DNA of 64,000 nucleotides. Origin: Micromonospora pattaloongensis (lineage in GTDB: Bacteria > Actinomycetota > Actinomycetes > Mycobacteriales > Micromonosporaceae). Below the pieces are notes generated by a model. It made no database searches. It was not told the origin of the DNA and worked only from the letters and a program-made list of their open reading frames with translations. A program made the translations under genes and the position numbers. Positions 1 through 12,346 of this stretch are shown here, one piece after another (position 1 is the first letter of the stretch; each line of letters begins with the position of its first letter). The DNA is taken from assembly GCF_900107255.1 (NCBI RefSeq), contig NZ_FNPH01000003.1, positions 62,001-126,000 on the forward strand. Reading direction: 5' to 3'.

Positions 1-149
1 GGGCGCTGGTCAGTCAAGAACCGGAACGAACCAGTGTCCTCCCGGCAAAGTATCTCAACCGGCTGTCGGATCTGCTGTTCATCCTGGCGAGAACGGCAAA
101 TCCCGACGGCGACGTGCTCTGGGTGCCCGGCGGCAAGCGCACGGAGTGA
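1..149 (+). CDS. C-terminus of ATP:cob(I)alamin adenosyltransferase (PduO type), partial
   Basis: The window opens inside this gene; the reading frame starts at base 3 and ends at TGA 147-149. The visible 48 residues contain YLNRLSDLLFILAR followed by NPDGDVLWVPGG, the C-terminal helix and tail of PduO-type adenosyltransferases, which transfer the adenosyl group of ATP to cob(I)alamin. The N-terminal catalytic part lies outside the window. It runs convergently towards the DUF2550 gene. The call rests on the tail alone, but the L-S-D-L-L-F motif is distinctive for this family. Confidence 0.75.
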   Translation, partial: ALVSQEPERTSVLPAKYLNRLSDLLFILARTANPDGDVLWVPGGKRTE

Positions 150-164
150 CCGGCGCCGGCGGGG

Positions 165-614
165 TCAGGCTGCGGGCCAGTCCTGGGCCATAGGCGAGGC
201 CGCCCCCGGAGGGGCGGCCTCGAGCCAGGAGAGAAATCCGGTCACCGTCGACTTCGCCATCGCGATCTCGATCGGCGCCTGGTGGCTGATACAGCGCAGG
301 ATGATCCAGTCCGGGGACATGGCGAGCCGTTCCTGCCCCTCGGGCAGCCGCCGGCGCTCGACCGCGAGCCCCCGGCGCGACAGCACCCGCTTGGGGCGGA
401 TCGCGAAGCTGAACAGCCGGTACCAGCGCAGCTCGTCGTCGACGAAGCGCCCGAAGCCCGGCGACCACCCACGCCCGTCGAGCATCGTCGACACCCGGAC
501 GTTGAGCCTGATGATGCCGCCCGCGCGGACCAGGATGGCGCGGCGGACGAACAGGGCCGTCACGGCGGCAAGCAGGATCAGGAGCGCTACTCCGATCCAT
601 TCCAGGGCCTGCAT
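165..614 (-). CDS. DUF2550 membrane-anchored protein
   Basis: This 149-residue protein has one N-terminal membrane segment (about residues 5-24, LEWIGVALLILLAAVTALFV). A basic cytoplasmic domain follows, with the pattern RGWSPGFGRF-DDELRWYRLFS and later SPDWIILRC, typical of the actinobacterial DUF2550 family. The function of the family is unknown. It lies 15 bases after atpC on the same strand, a frequent arrangement in actinobacteria, so it is probably co-transcribed with atpC. No enzymatic motif is visible. Confidence 0.8.
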   Translation of the reverse strand: MQALEWIGVALLILLAAVTALFVRRAILVRAGGIIRLNVRVSTMLDGRGWSPGFGRFVDDELRWYRLFSFAIRPKRVLSRRGLAVERRRLPEGQERLAMSPDWIILRCISHQAPIEIAMAKSTVTGFLSWLEAAPPGAASPMAQDWPAA

Positions 615-629
615 CGTGACGTCGCGCGG

Positions 630-911
630 TCAGTGCGTGGCGGCGGTGGCCGGCACGGCCTCTTCGGCGAGGATGGTCACGCCCTCGGCGGTGACGGAGA
701 GGAAGCCGCCGGCCACGTCGTACGCGACCTGCTCCCCGCCGCTCAGCTTGATGCGCACCTGGCCGGGTTCCGCGAGCTGCCCCAGCAGCGGCGCGTGCCC
801 CGGAAGCACACCGATCTCGCCCTCGGTCGTCCGGGCGACGACCATCTCGGCCTCACCGGTCCAGACCTTCTTTTCGACGGCTACGAGCTCGACGTGCACC
901 TGCTTAGCCAC
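630..911 (-). CDS. atpC: ATP synthase F1 subunit epsilon
   Basis: This 93-residue epsilon subunit belongs to the central stalk of F1 and couples c-ring rotation to catalysis. It has the N-terminal beta-sandwich domain ([20 protein letters not shown], then [16 protein letters not shown]), but the C-terminal helical hairpin of longer epsilon subunits is short or missing, as in many actinobacteria. The GTG start is set by an AAGGAG site 5-6 bases upstream. It is not next to atpD: an LCP gene and a terminator-like hairpin lie between. It may therefore depend on its own promoter or on read-through from the LCP gene. Confidence 0.93.
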   Translation of the reverse strand: MAKQVHVELVAVEKKVWTGEAEMVVARTTEGEIGVLPGHAPLLGQLAEPGQVRIKLSGGEQVAYDVAGGFLSVTAEGVTILAEEAVPATAATH

Positions 912-941
912 GCTGTCTCCTTGTGGGCGGCGGATCGCCCG

Positions 942-971
942 AGTCTAATGCGGCCCGTCCCAATCGCCCAA
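942..971 (-). promoter_or_regulatory. candidate promoter for atpC
   Basis: On the minus strand TTGGGC (971-966) and TAGACT (947-942) are separated by 18 bases and lie about 30 bases before the atpC start. They resemble a housekeeping -35/-10 pair. This is inference from sequence only, but it would explain how atpC is expressed apart from the rest of the ATP synthase genes. Confidence 0.35.
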
Positions 972-999
972 GCCGGGTGGCGAGCAGCACGTCAACGGG

Positions 1000-2124
1000 C
1001 TATTTCTCGCGGTTGATCAGCTCGGGATGACCGACGACGAACGCCTCGACGGTGTTTCCCCGGATCGCCCCGAAGAACTCCTGCGCGACCGGCTCGAGCC
1101 GCTCGCCCTGGTAGTCCCGGCCGTCGTAGACCGACTGCCCGGGCAGTCGCATCATGACGATCGAGCTGGCCCGGATGTTGCGCAACGCGAACCCGTACTC
1201 GGCGACGGTGTGTCCGCGGCCGTTGAAGATGACCGACTGGCCGGCGGCGCGCAGCACGGCGTCGAGCTTGAACGGGTTGGTCACCACGTCGCGGCTGAAG
1301 GCCTGGTTGACCATGGCCTTGACGAACTGCTGCTGGTGACGCTGGCGGCCGTAGTCGCCGTCCGGGAGCGTCTTACGCTGCCGGACATAGTCGAGCGCCT
1401 GCCAGCCCTTCAGGTGCCGGGTGCCCTTCTTGTACTCCGCCTGCGGGCCGATGTAGCCCTCGCCGGCCGGGTTCAGCTGCCGGTGCCGGCCGTTCGGCTC
1501 CCGGTGCTCGGACCGGACGTCGGTGTCGACGTACATCGTGACCCCGCCCATGGCGTCCACGATCTTCTGGAACCCGGTGAAGTTGATGATCGCGCCGGCG
1601 TCGAAGCGGGCGATGCCCGTCGCCTGCGACACGGTCTTGGCCAGCAGCTCGAAGCCGCGGGCCGGGTCCGGCTTCTCCTGGCCGGGGACCTGGCTGCCGT
1701 ACGCCATGGCGGAGTTGATCCGGTCGGAGCCGCCGGCGAAGTTCGCGGTCTTGAAGGCGGGGATGTCGACGATCCAGTCGCGCGGCAGCGAGAAGAGGTA
1801 CGCCTGGTCCAGCGACTCCGTCACGTGCAGGATCAGGATGGAGTCGGCCAGCGGCGGGGTGTTGGGGTTCGACGCCCGCGGGTCGATGCCGACCAGCAGC
1901 AGGTTCAGCGGGCCCTTGATGTCGCTCTTGGGCTCCTTGGGCTGGCCGTCGCCGAAGAGGTCCGCGCTGCCCACCGCGCCCTCGTAGCGCGCCAGCAGCG
2001 CCTCCGCCGAGATCAGCACGCCGCCGCTGACCAGCATGAGCAGCGCGCCCAGGGCCGTGCACCACCGCGCCCAGCGCGGCAACGGCGCCTTTCCTCCCAG
2101 ACCGATTCTGCCCATCCTGCCCAC
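1000..2124 (-). CDS. LCP (LytR-CpsA-Psr) family cell-wall glycopolymer ligase
   Basis: This 374-residue protein has an N-terminal membrane anchor (about residues 18-42) and an extracytoplasmic LCP domain. Visible LCP hallmarks are LLLVGIDPR, the LFSLPRD segment, and the arginine-rich DYVRQRKTLPDGDYGRQRHQQ region that binds polyprenyl pyrophosphate. Family members transfer wall teichoic acid, arabinogalactan or capsule intermediates from a lipid carrier to peptidoglycan. The gene sits between atpD (174 bases upstream) and atpC (88 bases downstream), with no functional link to ATP synthesis. A GTG at 2124 or an ATG at 2115 could be the start. The hairpin after atpD suggests it has its own promoter. 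Confidence 0.9.
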   Translation of the reverse strand: MGRMGRIGLGGKAPLPRWARWCTALGALLMLVSGGVLISAEALLARYEGAVGSADLFGDGQPKEPKSDIKGPLNLLLVGIDPRASNPNTPPLADSILILHVTESLDQAYLFSLPRDWIVDIPAFKTANFAGGSDRINSAMAYGSQVPGQEKPDPARGFELLAKTVSQATGIARFDAGAIINFTGFQKIVDAMGGVTMYVDTDVRSEHREPNGRHRQLNPAGEGYIGPQAEYKKGTRHLKGWQALDYVRQRKTLPDGDYGRQRHQQQFVKAMVNQAFSRDVVTNPFKLDAVLRAAGQSVIFNGRGHTVAEYGFALRNIRASSIVMMRLPGQSVYDGRDYQGERLEPVAQEFFGAIRGNTVEAFVVGHPELINREK

Positions 2125-2247
2125 GACCGCCTCCGTCCGTCGTCCCTCATGAATAGAGACGAAGCTGGGCCCCCCATCGTTGCGTCGACCGTAGCGCGGC
2201 GATCGGGAAACGCCACCGGAGAAGCGGCGAACGCCACCGGCACAACA

Positions 2248-2283
2248 ATCAAGGCGCCCTCCGCGAACGGAGGACGCCTTGAT
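2248..2283 (-). terminator. hairpin after atpD
   Basis: ATCAAGGCG-CCCTCCG and its complement form a 16-bp stem with one mismatch around a 4-base loop, starting 15 bases after the atpD stop. No long U tract follows (TGTTGTG), as is common in actinobacterial terminators. It would end or attenuate transcription from atpBEFHAGD before the LCP gene and atpC. Confidence 0.75.
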
Positions 2284-2298
2284 CGAGATTGCCTGGGG

Positions 2299-4661
<2,363 letters not shown>

Positions 4662-4669
4662 CTAGACCC

Positions 4670-6265
<1,596 letters not shown>

Positions 6266-6321
6266 CGTCTGCTTCCTCTATTTCTTAGAGCCCGGATGAT
6301 CCCGGAACGGCGTGGTCAGAA

Positions 6322-7146
6322 TCAGCGCCCGGAAAGCGCCTTGCGGGTGTCGATGAGGCGGCGCCGCACAGTTCCGTCGTACAGGTCGGAACCGACCAGC
6401 ACGCTCATCCCACCGAGGACCGCCGGGTCGACCGTGTACTTCACGGCGACCTTTCGACCGTACATTTCGGCGAGCTTGTCGCCCAGCCGTCGGTCCTCCT
6501 CCTCCGTGAGGGGGGCGGCCACGGTGACGTGGGCCACCTGCCGGTCGCGCCGCTCGGCGGCCAGCTCGACCAGCCGGCTCAGCGCCGCGCTCACGGAGCG
6601 GCCGCCGAAGCCCCGCACCGCCAGCTCGGCCAGCCGGATCGTGGCCAGCCGGGCCTTGCCCGCCAGCAGGACGCGCGCCAGGTCGCTGCGGCGCGCCGGG
6701 TCGGCGGTCACATCGCCGATCGCGGCGGCCAGCTCGGGGTCACCGTCGATGATCTGCCCGAAGCGGAACAGCTCGTCCTCGACCTCCGCGAGCTCGCCGG
6801 CGCGCTCCACGCCGGCCAGCAGCGCGTCCACGCCGAGCCGCTCGGTCGCGTCCAGCAGCTCGGACGGGGCCGACCAACGGCCCTCGACCACGACGGCCAG
6901 CAGGTCGTCGGTCTCGGTCGCGACCTTGCCGGCGAGCAGGCCGCGCAGCAGCCCGGCGCGCTCGGCGCCGGCGCGGGCCGGGTCCGACAGCGCCCGCCGC
7001 AGCCGCGGCTCGCGCCGGAGCAGGTCGGCGACCGCCAGGATCTCCTCGGCCCGCTCGGCGATCTCCGTCGGCTCGGCACCCCGGACGTACGCGGCCAGGC
7101 GCTCACGCGCGGCCGCGTACGACTCCCGGCTGGTGGCGGACTCCAT
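6322..7146 (-). CDS. atpH: ATP synthase subunit delta
   Basis: This 274-residue subunit links F1 to the peripheral stalk. It is longer than the roughly 180-residue E. coli protein, as is normal for actinobacteria. The conserved C-terminal part contains VKYTVDPAVLGGMSVLVGSDLYDGTVRRRL, close to the family signature (split here at the VLGGM core). The start shares one base with the atpF stop (TGATG), so the two genes are translationally coupled. Confidence 0.95.
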   Translation of the reverse strand: MESATSRESYAAARERLAAYVRGAEPTEIAERAEEILAVADLLRREPRLRRALSDPARAGAERAGLLRGLLAGKVATETDDLLAVVVEGRWSAPSELLDATERLGVDALLAGVERAGELAEVEDELFRFGQIIDGDPELAAAIGDVTADPARRSDLARVLLAGKARLATIRLAELAVRGFGGRSVSAALSRLVELAAERRDRQVAHVTVAAPLTEEEDRRLGDKLAEMYGRKVAVKYTVDPAVLGGMSVLVGSDLYDGTVRRRLIDTRKALSGR

Positions 7147-7685
7147 CAGCGCGCTCCCGAGCTCTCGAGGTCGGCCAGGAACCGGTCGACGCTGCCCTTG
7201 CGGCGCGCCTCATCGGCCAGCGACTCGCCCACGATCCGGCTCGCCAGGTCGACCGCGAGCGTGCCGACCTCGGCGCGCAGCTCCCGGACGATGGTCTGCC
7301 GCTCGGCCGCGAGCTGCTCCTTGCCGGCCGCGATGATGCGGTCGGACTCCTCCCGGGCCTTGGCGAGGATGTCCTGGCGGATGCCCTCGGCGTCGGCCCG
7401 GGCGTCGTCGCGGATCTTCGCCGCGTCGGTGCGCGCCTCGGCGAGCTGCGTCTTGTACTGCTCGAGCAGCTTGTTCGCCTCGGCCTGCGCCGCCTCGGCC
7501 CGCTTGATGCCACCCTCAATCGCCTCGACCCGCGCCTGGTACATCGCCTCCATGCGGGGGAAGACGAACTTGACCAGGATGAACAGGACCACGCTGAAGG
7601 CGACGAGACCAACGATGATCTCAGAAAGGGGCGGGAGCAGGATGCTGCTCCCCGCGCCACCCTCCGCAGCTAGGTACATGGACAT
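7146..7685 (-). CDS. atpF: ATP synthase F0 subunit b
   Basis: This 179-residue peripheral-stalk subunit has a membrane segment at about residues 20-42 (LSEIIVGLVAFSVVLFILVK). A long charged helix rich in Ala, Glu and Arg follows and dimerises as a coiled coil. It is the usual length and lies between atpE and atpH. It anchors delta and alpha to the membrane and prevents them rotating with the c-ring. Confidence 0.95.
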   Translation of the reverse strand: MSMYLAAEGGAGSSILLPPLSEIIVGLVAFSVVLFILVKFVFPRMEAMYQARVEAIEGGIKRAEAAQAEANKLLEQYKTQLAEARTDAAKIRDDARADAEGIRQDILAKAREESDRIIAAGKEQLAAERQTIVRELRAEVGTLAVDLASRIVGESLADEARRKGSVDRFLADLESSGAR

Positions 7686-7746
7686 TTCCCTTCGCCAGTG
7701 ACCGGCCGTTCCCGGCCGGTCGCCCAGTCAGCTCGTGCGGGCCCGA

Positions 7747-7968
7747 CTAGCTGAGCGCGAACGCGAGGACCAGGCCCAGCAGGGCGAGCGCCTCGATGAC
7801 GGCGAAGCCCATGAACATGTAGACGCGGGTCAGGCCGGCGCTCTCGGGCTGGCGGGCGGTCGCCTGGATGTAGGCGGCGAACACCAGACCAACGCCGATG
7901 CCGGGGCCCAGGGCGGCGATGCCGTAGCCGATGGCGTTGAGGTTGCCGGCAATCTCGGCAAGAGCCAT
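7747..7968 (-). CDS. atpE: ATP synthase F0 subunit c
   Basis: This 73-residue hairpin forms the proton-driven c-ring. Two membrane helices flank the polar loop R39-Q40-P41. The first carries the glycine-rich stretch GPGIGVG for tight packing, and the second carries the proton-binding Glu59 in FAVIEALALLG. The length is slightly below the 75-81 of many relatives but complete. A strong AGGAGG site precedes the start, consistent with the high stoichiometry needed for this subunit. Confidence 0.96.
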   Translation of the reverse strand: MALAEIAGNLNAIGYGIAALGPGIGVGLVFAAYIQATARQPESAGLTRVYMFMGFAVIEALALLGLVLAFALS

Positions 7969-8066
7969 GATCGTTTTCCTCCTGCGTTGAACGCGTGACC
8001 ATCACGCGCACGTTTAGGTCGATTTTCAGTTGTCGATCAGGGTGTAGCGGGGTGCCGGGCGGGCGC

Positions 8067-8867
8067 TCAGTGCTCCTCGGCGAGCGAGCCCTGCAGGTAG
8101 GTCGCGGTCAGCAGCGTGAAGACGTAGGCCTGCAGCGCCAGGATGCCCAGCTCGAACAGGGTCATCACGATCGCCATGCCCCAGCTCAGGAACGCGACCG
8201 GCTTGATGAACAGCGACTCCGCCTGGAAGAGCGCGACGCCGCCGAGGGTGAAGACCAGCAGGATCATGTGGCCGGCGAACATGTTGGCGAAGAGCCGGAC
8301 CGCCAGCGTGACCGGGCGCAGCAGCAGGTTCGAGAAGAACTCGATCGGCACCAGGATCGGCTGCACCCAGAGCGGCGCGCCGGACACCCAGACGCTGCTC
8401 TTCAGGTAGCCGAGGAACCCGTGCTTGCGGATACCGACGCCGATGTAGAGCGCCCAGGAGAAGACGGCCAGGACCATCGGGAACGCGATGTGCGACATCG
8501 GGGGGATCTGCGCGAACGGGAAGATGCCCCAGAGGTTGTTGACCAGGATGAAGACGAAGACCGTGGTCAGGTAGGGGGCGAAACGCGCACCCTCCTTGCC
8601 GATGATGTCCTTGGCGATGTTGTCGCGCACCAGGCCGTACACCGACTCGGCCAGCCACTGCTTCTTGGTCGGCACCAGCTGCGGGTTGCGGTAGGTCACC
8701 AGGAAGAAGATCACCGTGATCGCGGCCGCGATCCAGACCAGCAGGGTGACCTTGGTGAACGCCGCCGCCCATGCCGTGCCCTCGAGCGCCGGGATCAGGC
8801 TGGGGAAGTCGAAGCTCTCCACCCCGGGCGGGAACTCCGCGGCGAGAACGGTCGGGACCTCAGACAA
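8067..8867 (-). CDS. atpB: ATP synthase F0 subunit a
   Basis: This 266-residue multi-spanning membrane protein provides the proton half-channels next to the c-ring. The helix with the essential arginine is visible in NLLLRPVTLAVRLFANMFAG, where RLFANM is the family signature. It begins the ATP synthase structural genes, 27 bases after the small AtpZ/AtpI-like gene. Confidence 0.96.
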   Translation of the reverse strand: MSEVPTVLAAEFPPGVESFDFPSLIPALEGTAWAAAFTKVTLLVWIAAAITVIFFLVTYRNPQLVPTKKQWLAESVYGLVRDNIAKDIIGKEGARFAPYLTTVFVFILVNNLWGIFPFAQIPPMSHIAFPMVLAVFSWALYIGVGIRKHGFLGYLKSSVWVSGAPLWVQPILVPIEFFSNLLLRPVTLAVRLFANMFAGHMILLVFTLGGVALFQAESLFIKPVAFLSWGMAIVMTLFELGILALQAYVFTLLTATYLQGSLAEEH

Positions 8868-8894
8868 CTCGCATCCTCCGTCGGTCGGGCATGA

Positions 8895-9110
8895 TCACGC
8901 GCCCAGCTTCTTCACGGTCAGATAAACCCCGGCCACCGTGCCGCCGATCAGTCCGATCAGCAGCCCGACGTTCGGCAGGCCCAGCCAACGGTCGACGAGC
9001 CACCCGATACCTCCCCACACGATCATTCCGCCGAGCAGGTAACCGAGGGCAGCCCAACCCGCATCAGCTCCCGAACGCTCGGGGGGCTTGGAGGATTGGT
9101 CATCGGCCAT
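8895..9110 (-). CDS. AtpZ/AtpI-like small membrane protein
   Basis: The protein is 71 residues if it starts at the ATG at 9110 (MADDQSSKPPERSG). A longer in-frame extension upstream has no conserved character. Two glycine-rich membrane helices (GWAALGYLLGGMIVWGGIGW and VGLLIGLIGGTVAGVYLTV) match the AtpZ/AtpI family. Relatives assist c-ring assembly or Mg/Ca uptake for ATP synthase. The position immediately upstream of atpB supports this. Confidence 0.8.
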   Translation of the reverse strand: MADDQSSKPPERSGADAGWAALGYLLGGMIVWGGIGWLVDRWLGLPNVGLLIGLIGGTVAGVYLTVKKLGA

Positions 9111-9274
9111 GACGGGGCGAACGATATCAGCCGCGGGAATGAGGTTGCGGCTCACCCCCCGCACAACCGGGGTTGTGTGGGCGCATCGGGCGACAGGCGA
9201 GAGCACACGCTACTCCTGTTGCGTGGCGCGCGGAATCCGTCCGGACATAATGTCCGGCTCGCCCCACACAATGA

Positions 9275-9676
9275 TCACTTGGGTTCGATCTCCACGTATG
9301 GGATCTTCGCCTTCGCGGTCCACCACACCTGTGCGACGACCCAGGCCACGGTGCCGACGATGATGCCGATCGCCGTCATGCGCAGCCCCGCCCAGCCCGT
9401 CGCCGCGACCGCGAAGACCGCCGCGCCGAGCAGGCCGAACTTGAGCATGTAGGTCACCAGCCCGACCGTCAGCACCAGCCTGGGAGAGACCGAGTCGGCC
9501 CAGGCCAGCGCGAGGCTGGAGAGCACGTAGCTGACGGCGACCAGGGCAACCCCGGCCGCTCCCCCGGCCGCTCCCGCGCCGCCGTCGAGCGCCCAACCGA
9601 CAGCTGCCACGATCACCAACAGGACGGCGGAGACCATCAGCGGCACCGGCAGGTGCCGCAGCCGGGCGCGCATCAT
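9275..9676 (-). CDS. AtpI-like four-helix membrane protein
   Basis: This 133-residue protein has four predicted membrane helices (about residues 10-30, 35-60, 66-92 and 95-117). It overlaps the glyA stop by ATGA, so its translation is coupled to glyA. Its place before the ATP synthase genes and its size fit the second, divergent AtpI-like protein found before atpB in many actinobacteria. Sequence motifs are weak, so the family assignment is partly contextual. Confidence 0.6.
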   Translation of the reverse strand: MMRARLRHLPVPLMVSAVLLVIVAAVGWALDGGAGAAGGAAGVALVAVSYVLSSLALAWADSVSPRLVLTVGLVTYMLKFGLLGAAVFAVAATGWAGLRMTAIGIIVGTVAWVVAQVWWTAKAKIPYVEIEPK

Positions 9677-10947
9677 CGCGGGTACGCCGGGAACTCGGCG
9701 ACCAGCTCGGAGACCTCACCGGCGATCTCGGCCAGCGCGTCCGCGCCGCCGGCGGCCGACGGATCGGTGCGCACCGCGCGGGCGATCAGCCCGGCGATCC
9801 GCCGCATCTCGAGCTCCCGCATCCCCTGCGTCGTCACGCTGGGCGTGCCGACCCGGACACCGGAGGCGATCATCGGCTTCTCCGGGTCGTATGGGATCGC
9901 GTTCTTGTTGAGTGTGATCTTCGCGAGGTCGCAGCGCTCCTCCGCGTCCCGGCCGGTCACCCCGACCTCGCGTAGGTCGACCAGCGCCAGATGGGTGTCG
10001 GTGCCGCCGGAGACCGGCCGCATCCCCTCGTCGGCCAGCCCGGCCGCCAGCGCCCGGGCGTTGCGCACCACCTGCGCCGCGTACGACCGGTACTCCGGCA
10101 GCGCCGCCTCGCGCAGCGCGACCGCCTTCGCCGCCACGGCGTGCATCAGCGGCCCGCCCTGGGTGAACGGGAAGACCGCCTTGTCGATGCGCTGCGCCAG
10201 CGCCTCCCGGCACAGGATCATGCCGCCGCGCGGGCCCCGCAGCACCTTGTGCGTGGTGAAGCAGACCACGTCGGCGTACGGCACCGGCGACGGGATGGCC
10301 TTGCCGGCGACCAGCCCGATGAAGTGCGCCGCGTCCACCATCAGGTAGGCGCCCACCTCGTCGGCGATCTCCCGGAACCGGGCGAAGTCGATCAGTCGGG
10401 GGTACGCCGTGGCGCCACAGATGATCATCTTGGGCCGGTGATCCAGCGCGAGATCGCGCACCTCGTCGTAGTCGATCAGCTCGGTGTCCCTGCGCACCGT
10501 GTAGCCGATCGTGCCGAACCACTTGCCGGAGAAGTTGACCTTGCTGCCGTGGGTGAGGTGCCCGCCGTGCGGCAGGTCCATCGCGAGCACCGTGTCCCCC
10601 GGCTGCAGCAGCGCCGCGTACGCCGCCAGGTTCGCCGACGCGCCGGAGTGCGGCTGCAGGTTCGCGTGCTCGGCGCCGAAGAGCTCCTTCGCCCGGGCGA
10701 TCCCGATCTCCTCCGCCCGGTCGACCTCCGCGCACCCGCCGTAGTAACGCCGCCCGGGATAGCCCTCGGCGTACTTGTTCGTGAGCGTGGAGCCGAGCGC
10801 GGCGAGCACCGCGGGTGAGCTGAAGTTCTCGCTGGCGATCAACTGCAGGCCGCCACGGAGGCGGTCGAGCTCCCCGAGGACCACCGACGCGATCTCCGGG
10901 TCGGTCGCCTCCAACTCGGCGAAGTCCGGCCCCCAGAAAGTGGTCAT
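9673..10947 (-). CDS. glyA: serine hydroxymethyltransferase
   Basis: This 424-residue PLP enzyme interconverts serine and glycine with tetrahydrofolate, feeding one-carbon metabolism. Visible motifs are [15 protein letters not shown] near the N-terminus, [14 protein letters not shown], and the PLP-lysine segment [14 protein letters not shown]. The start is ATG 10947 behind an AGGAGAG site; a longer in-frame extension upstream is not conserved in character. It overlaps the following AtpI-like gene by 4 bases. Confidence 0.97.
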   Translation of the reverse strand: MTTFWGPDFAELEATDPEIASVVLGELDRLRGGLQLIASENFSSPAVLAALGSTLTNKYAEGYPGRRYYGGCAEVDRAEEIGIARAKELFGAEHANLQPHSGASANLAAYAALLQPGDTVLAMDLPHGGHLTHGSKVNFSGKWFGTIGYTVRRDTELIDYDEVRDLALDHRPKMIICGATAYPRLIDFARFREIADEVGAYLMVDAAHFIGLVAGKAIPSPVPYADVVCFTTHKVLRGPRGGMILCREALAQRIDKAVFPFTQGGPLMHAVAAKAVALREAALPEYRSYAAQVVRNARALAAGLADEGMRPVSGGTDTHLALVDLREVGVTGRDAEERCDLAKITLNKNAIPYDPEKPMIASGVRVGTPSVTTQGMRELEMRRIAGLIARAVRTDPSAAGGADALAEIAGEVSELVAEFPAYPR

Positions 10948-11044
10948 CGCGCTCTCCTGCCTCGGGTGGTCACCGCCCGAGTCTAGGTGCCGCCCCCACT
11001 CGGGCCCGGACGCGCCATCGGCCCCGGTCAGCGGCGGTCGGCGG

Positions 11045-11662
11045 TCAGGGCAGCAGGATCGCGGCGAGCGGCTCCACGGTCTCGCAGATCTCGTCGGCCA
11101 CCCGGCTGAAGCACTGGTCGCCGCGGCCCCACGGGTCGTCCAGGTCGTCGCCCGGCAGCGGCCCGGTCGCCTTCCGGGCGGCGTCCACCGCCTGCACGAG
11201 CGCGACCCCGCGGGCGAAGACCGCGTCCGGGCCGGGCTCGGCCAGCGGCAGCGCGCCGACGTCGACGCCGGCCAGCAGCCGGCCGAACTCGCCGAGCACG
11301 AAGGTGTGGCCGGCGGCATCCGGGCGGAGCGCGACCACGTACTCCTGCTGGTCCGCCGTGGCGGTCAGCACCAGGTCCGCCGCGTCGATGTGCTCCGAGC
11401 GCAGCTTGCGCGCCGCGAACCCGTCGGGGTCGCCGCCGCGCGCCCGCACCTGCCGCGCCGCCGGCGGGTTCATCTCCTCACCGGCGTGCCAGCCGCCGGT
11501 GCCGGCGCTGTGGCTGTGCAGCAGCTCGTCGGCGAGCGACGGCGACGGCCCGGCCGGCAGCCGCGCCACCCGCCGGCGTACGGCCAGCGTGAGCAGCCGC
11601 TCGGCCATCGGCGACCGGCAGATGTTGCCCATGCACACGTGCAGGACGGTGAACGGGGGCAC
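11045..11662 (-). CDS. low-molecular-weight protein tyrosine phosphatase
   Basis: This 205-residue enzyme has the active-site loop CMGNICRS (C-x5-R) near the N-terminus and an acidic DDLDDPWG segment near the C-terminus that supplies the general acid. It is longer than the typical 150-160 residues, with an insertion after the active site. It directly follows the Sua5-type gene (adjacent bases), suggesting one transcript. Actinobacterial relatives dephosphorylate protein tyrosines or wall-polymer export kinases; the substrate here is unknown. Confidence 0.88.
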   Translation of the reverse strand: MPPFTVLHVCMGNICRSPMAERLLTLAVRRRVARLPAGPSPSLADELLHSHSAGTGGWHAGEEMNPPAARQVRARGGDPDGFAARKLRSEHIDAADLVLTATADQQEYVVALRPDAAGHTFVLGEFGRLLAGVDVGALPLAEPGPDAVFARGVALVQAVDAARKATGPLPGDDLDDPWGRGDQCFSRVADEICETVEPLAAILLP

Positions 11663-12316
11663 TCAGGACACCGCGCCCACAATGTCGGGCACGACGTCAC
11701 GCAGCTTCTCCAGCGGGATGGCGCCGGCGCGCAGCACCCGCGGAACGTCGCCGGTCAGGTCGACGATCGTGCTCGGCACCGGGTCCGGGCAGGGCCCGGC
11801 CTCCAGATACGTCCGGACCGCGTAGCCCAGCTGATCGCGGGCCTCCTCCGCGGTCACCGCCGCCGGCTGCCCCGTCTTGTTGGCCGAGGAGACGGCCATC
11901 GGCCCCGTCTCCTGCAGCACCTCCAGGGCGACCGGGTGCAGCGGCATCCGGACCGCCACCGTCCCGCCGCTGTCGCCCAGGTCCCACTGCAGGCTGGGCG
12001 AGTGCTCGACCACGATGGTCAGCGCGCCCGGCCAGAACGCCTCGACGAGGTCCCGCGCGGTCTGCGGCAGCGTGAGGACCAGGCCGTCGAGGGTGTGCCG
12101 GGAGCCGACCAGGACCGGCGGGGGCATGTGCCGGCCGCGTCCCTTGGCGTCCAGCAGGGCCGTCACGGCGTACGGCGTGAACGCGTCCGCGCCCAGCCCG
12201 TACACGGTGTCGGTGGGCAGCACGACAAGCTCACCGTTCTTGACCGCCTCGATCGCCGCGGCGATACCTCGGTCACGTTCGGCCAGGGACCGGCAGTCGT
12301 AGAGCATCACGGTCAC
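11663..12316 (-). CDS. Sua5/YciO/YrdC-type threonylcarbamoyl-AMP synthase
   Basis: This 217-residue protein has the Sua5/TsaC nucleotide-binding motifs VLPTDTVYGLGADA, KGRGRHMPPPVLV and SSANKTGQPAA. It makes threonylcarbamoyl-AMP from threonine, bicarbonate and ATP for t6A37 modification of ANN-decoding tRNAs. It lies between prmC and the phosphatase in the conserved prfA-prmC-sua5 order. The proline-rich MPPPV differs slightly from the usual P-x-x-V/I motif. Confidence 0.92.
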   Translation of the reverse strand: MTVMLYDCRSLAERDRGIAAAIEAVKNGELVVLPTDTVYGLGADAFTPYAVTALLDAKGRGRHMPPPVLVGSRHTLDGLVLTLPQTARDLVEAFWPGALTIVVEHSPSLQWDLGDSGGTVAVRMPLHPVALEVLQETGPMAVSSANKTGQPAAVTAEEARDQLGYAVRTYLEAGPCPDPVPSTIVDLTGDVPRVLRAGAIPLEKLRDVVPDIVGAVS

Positions 12317-12346
12317 TTAGTGTGCCACGCCCCCGCCGCCGATGGT

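Noticed and set aside
2248-2283. Riboswitch before the LCP gene
   Set aside because: A simple strong stem with a 4-base loop right after atpD fits a terminator; no conserved aptamer features were seen.
10948-11319. 124-residue N-terminal extension of glyA
   Set aside because: It overlaps the phosphatase gene region in another frame, lacks conserved character, and ATG 10947 has a good ribosome site and the family N-terminus.
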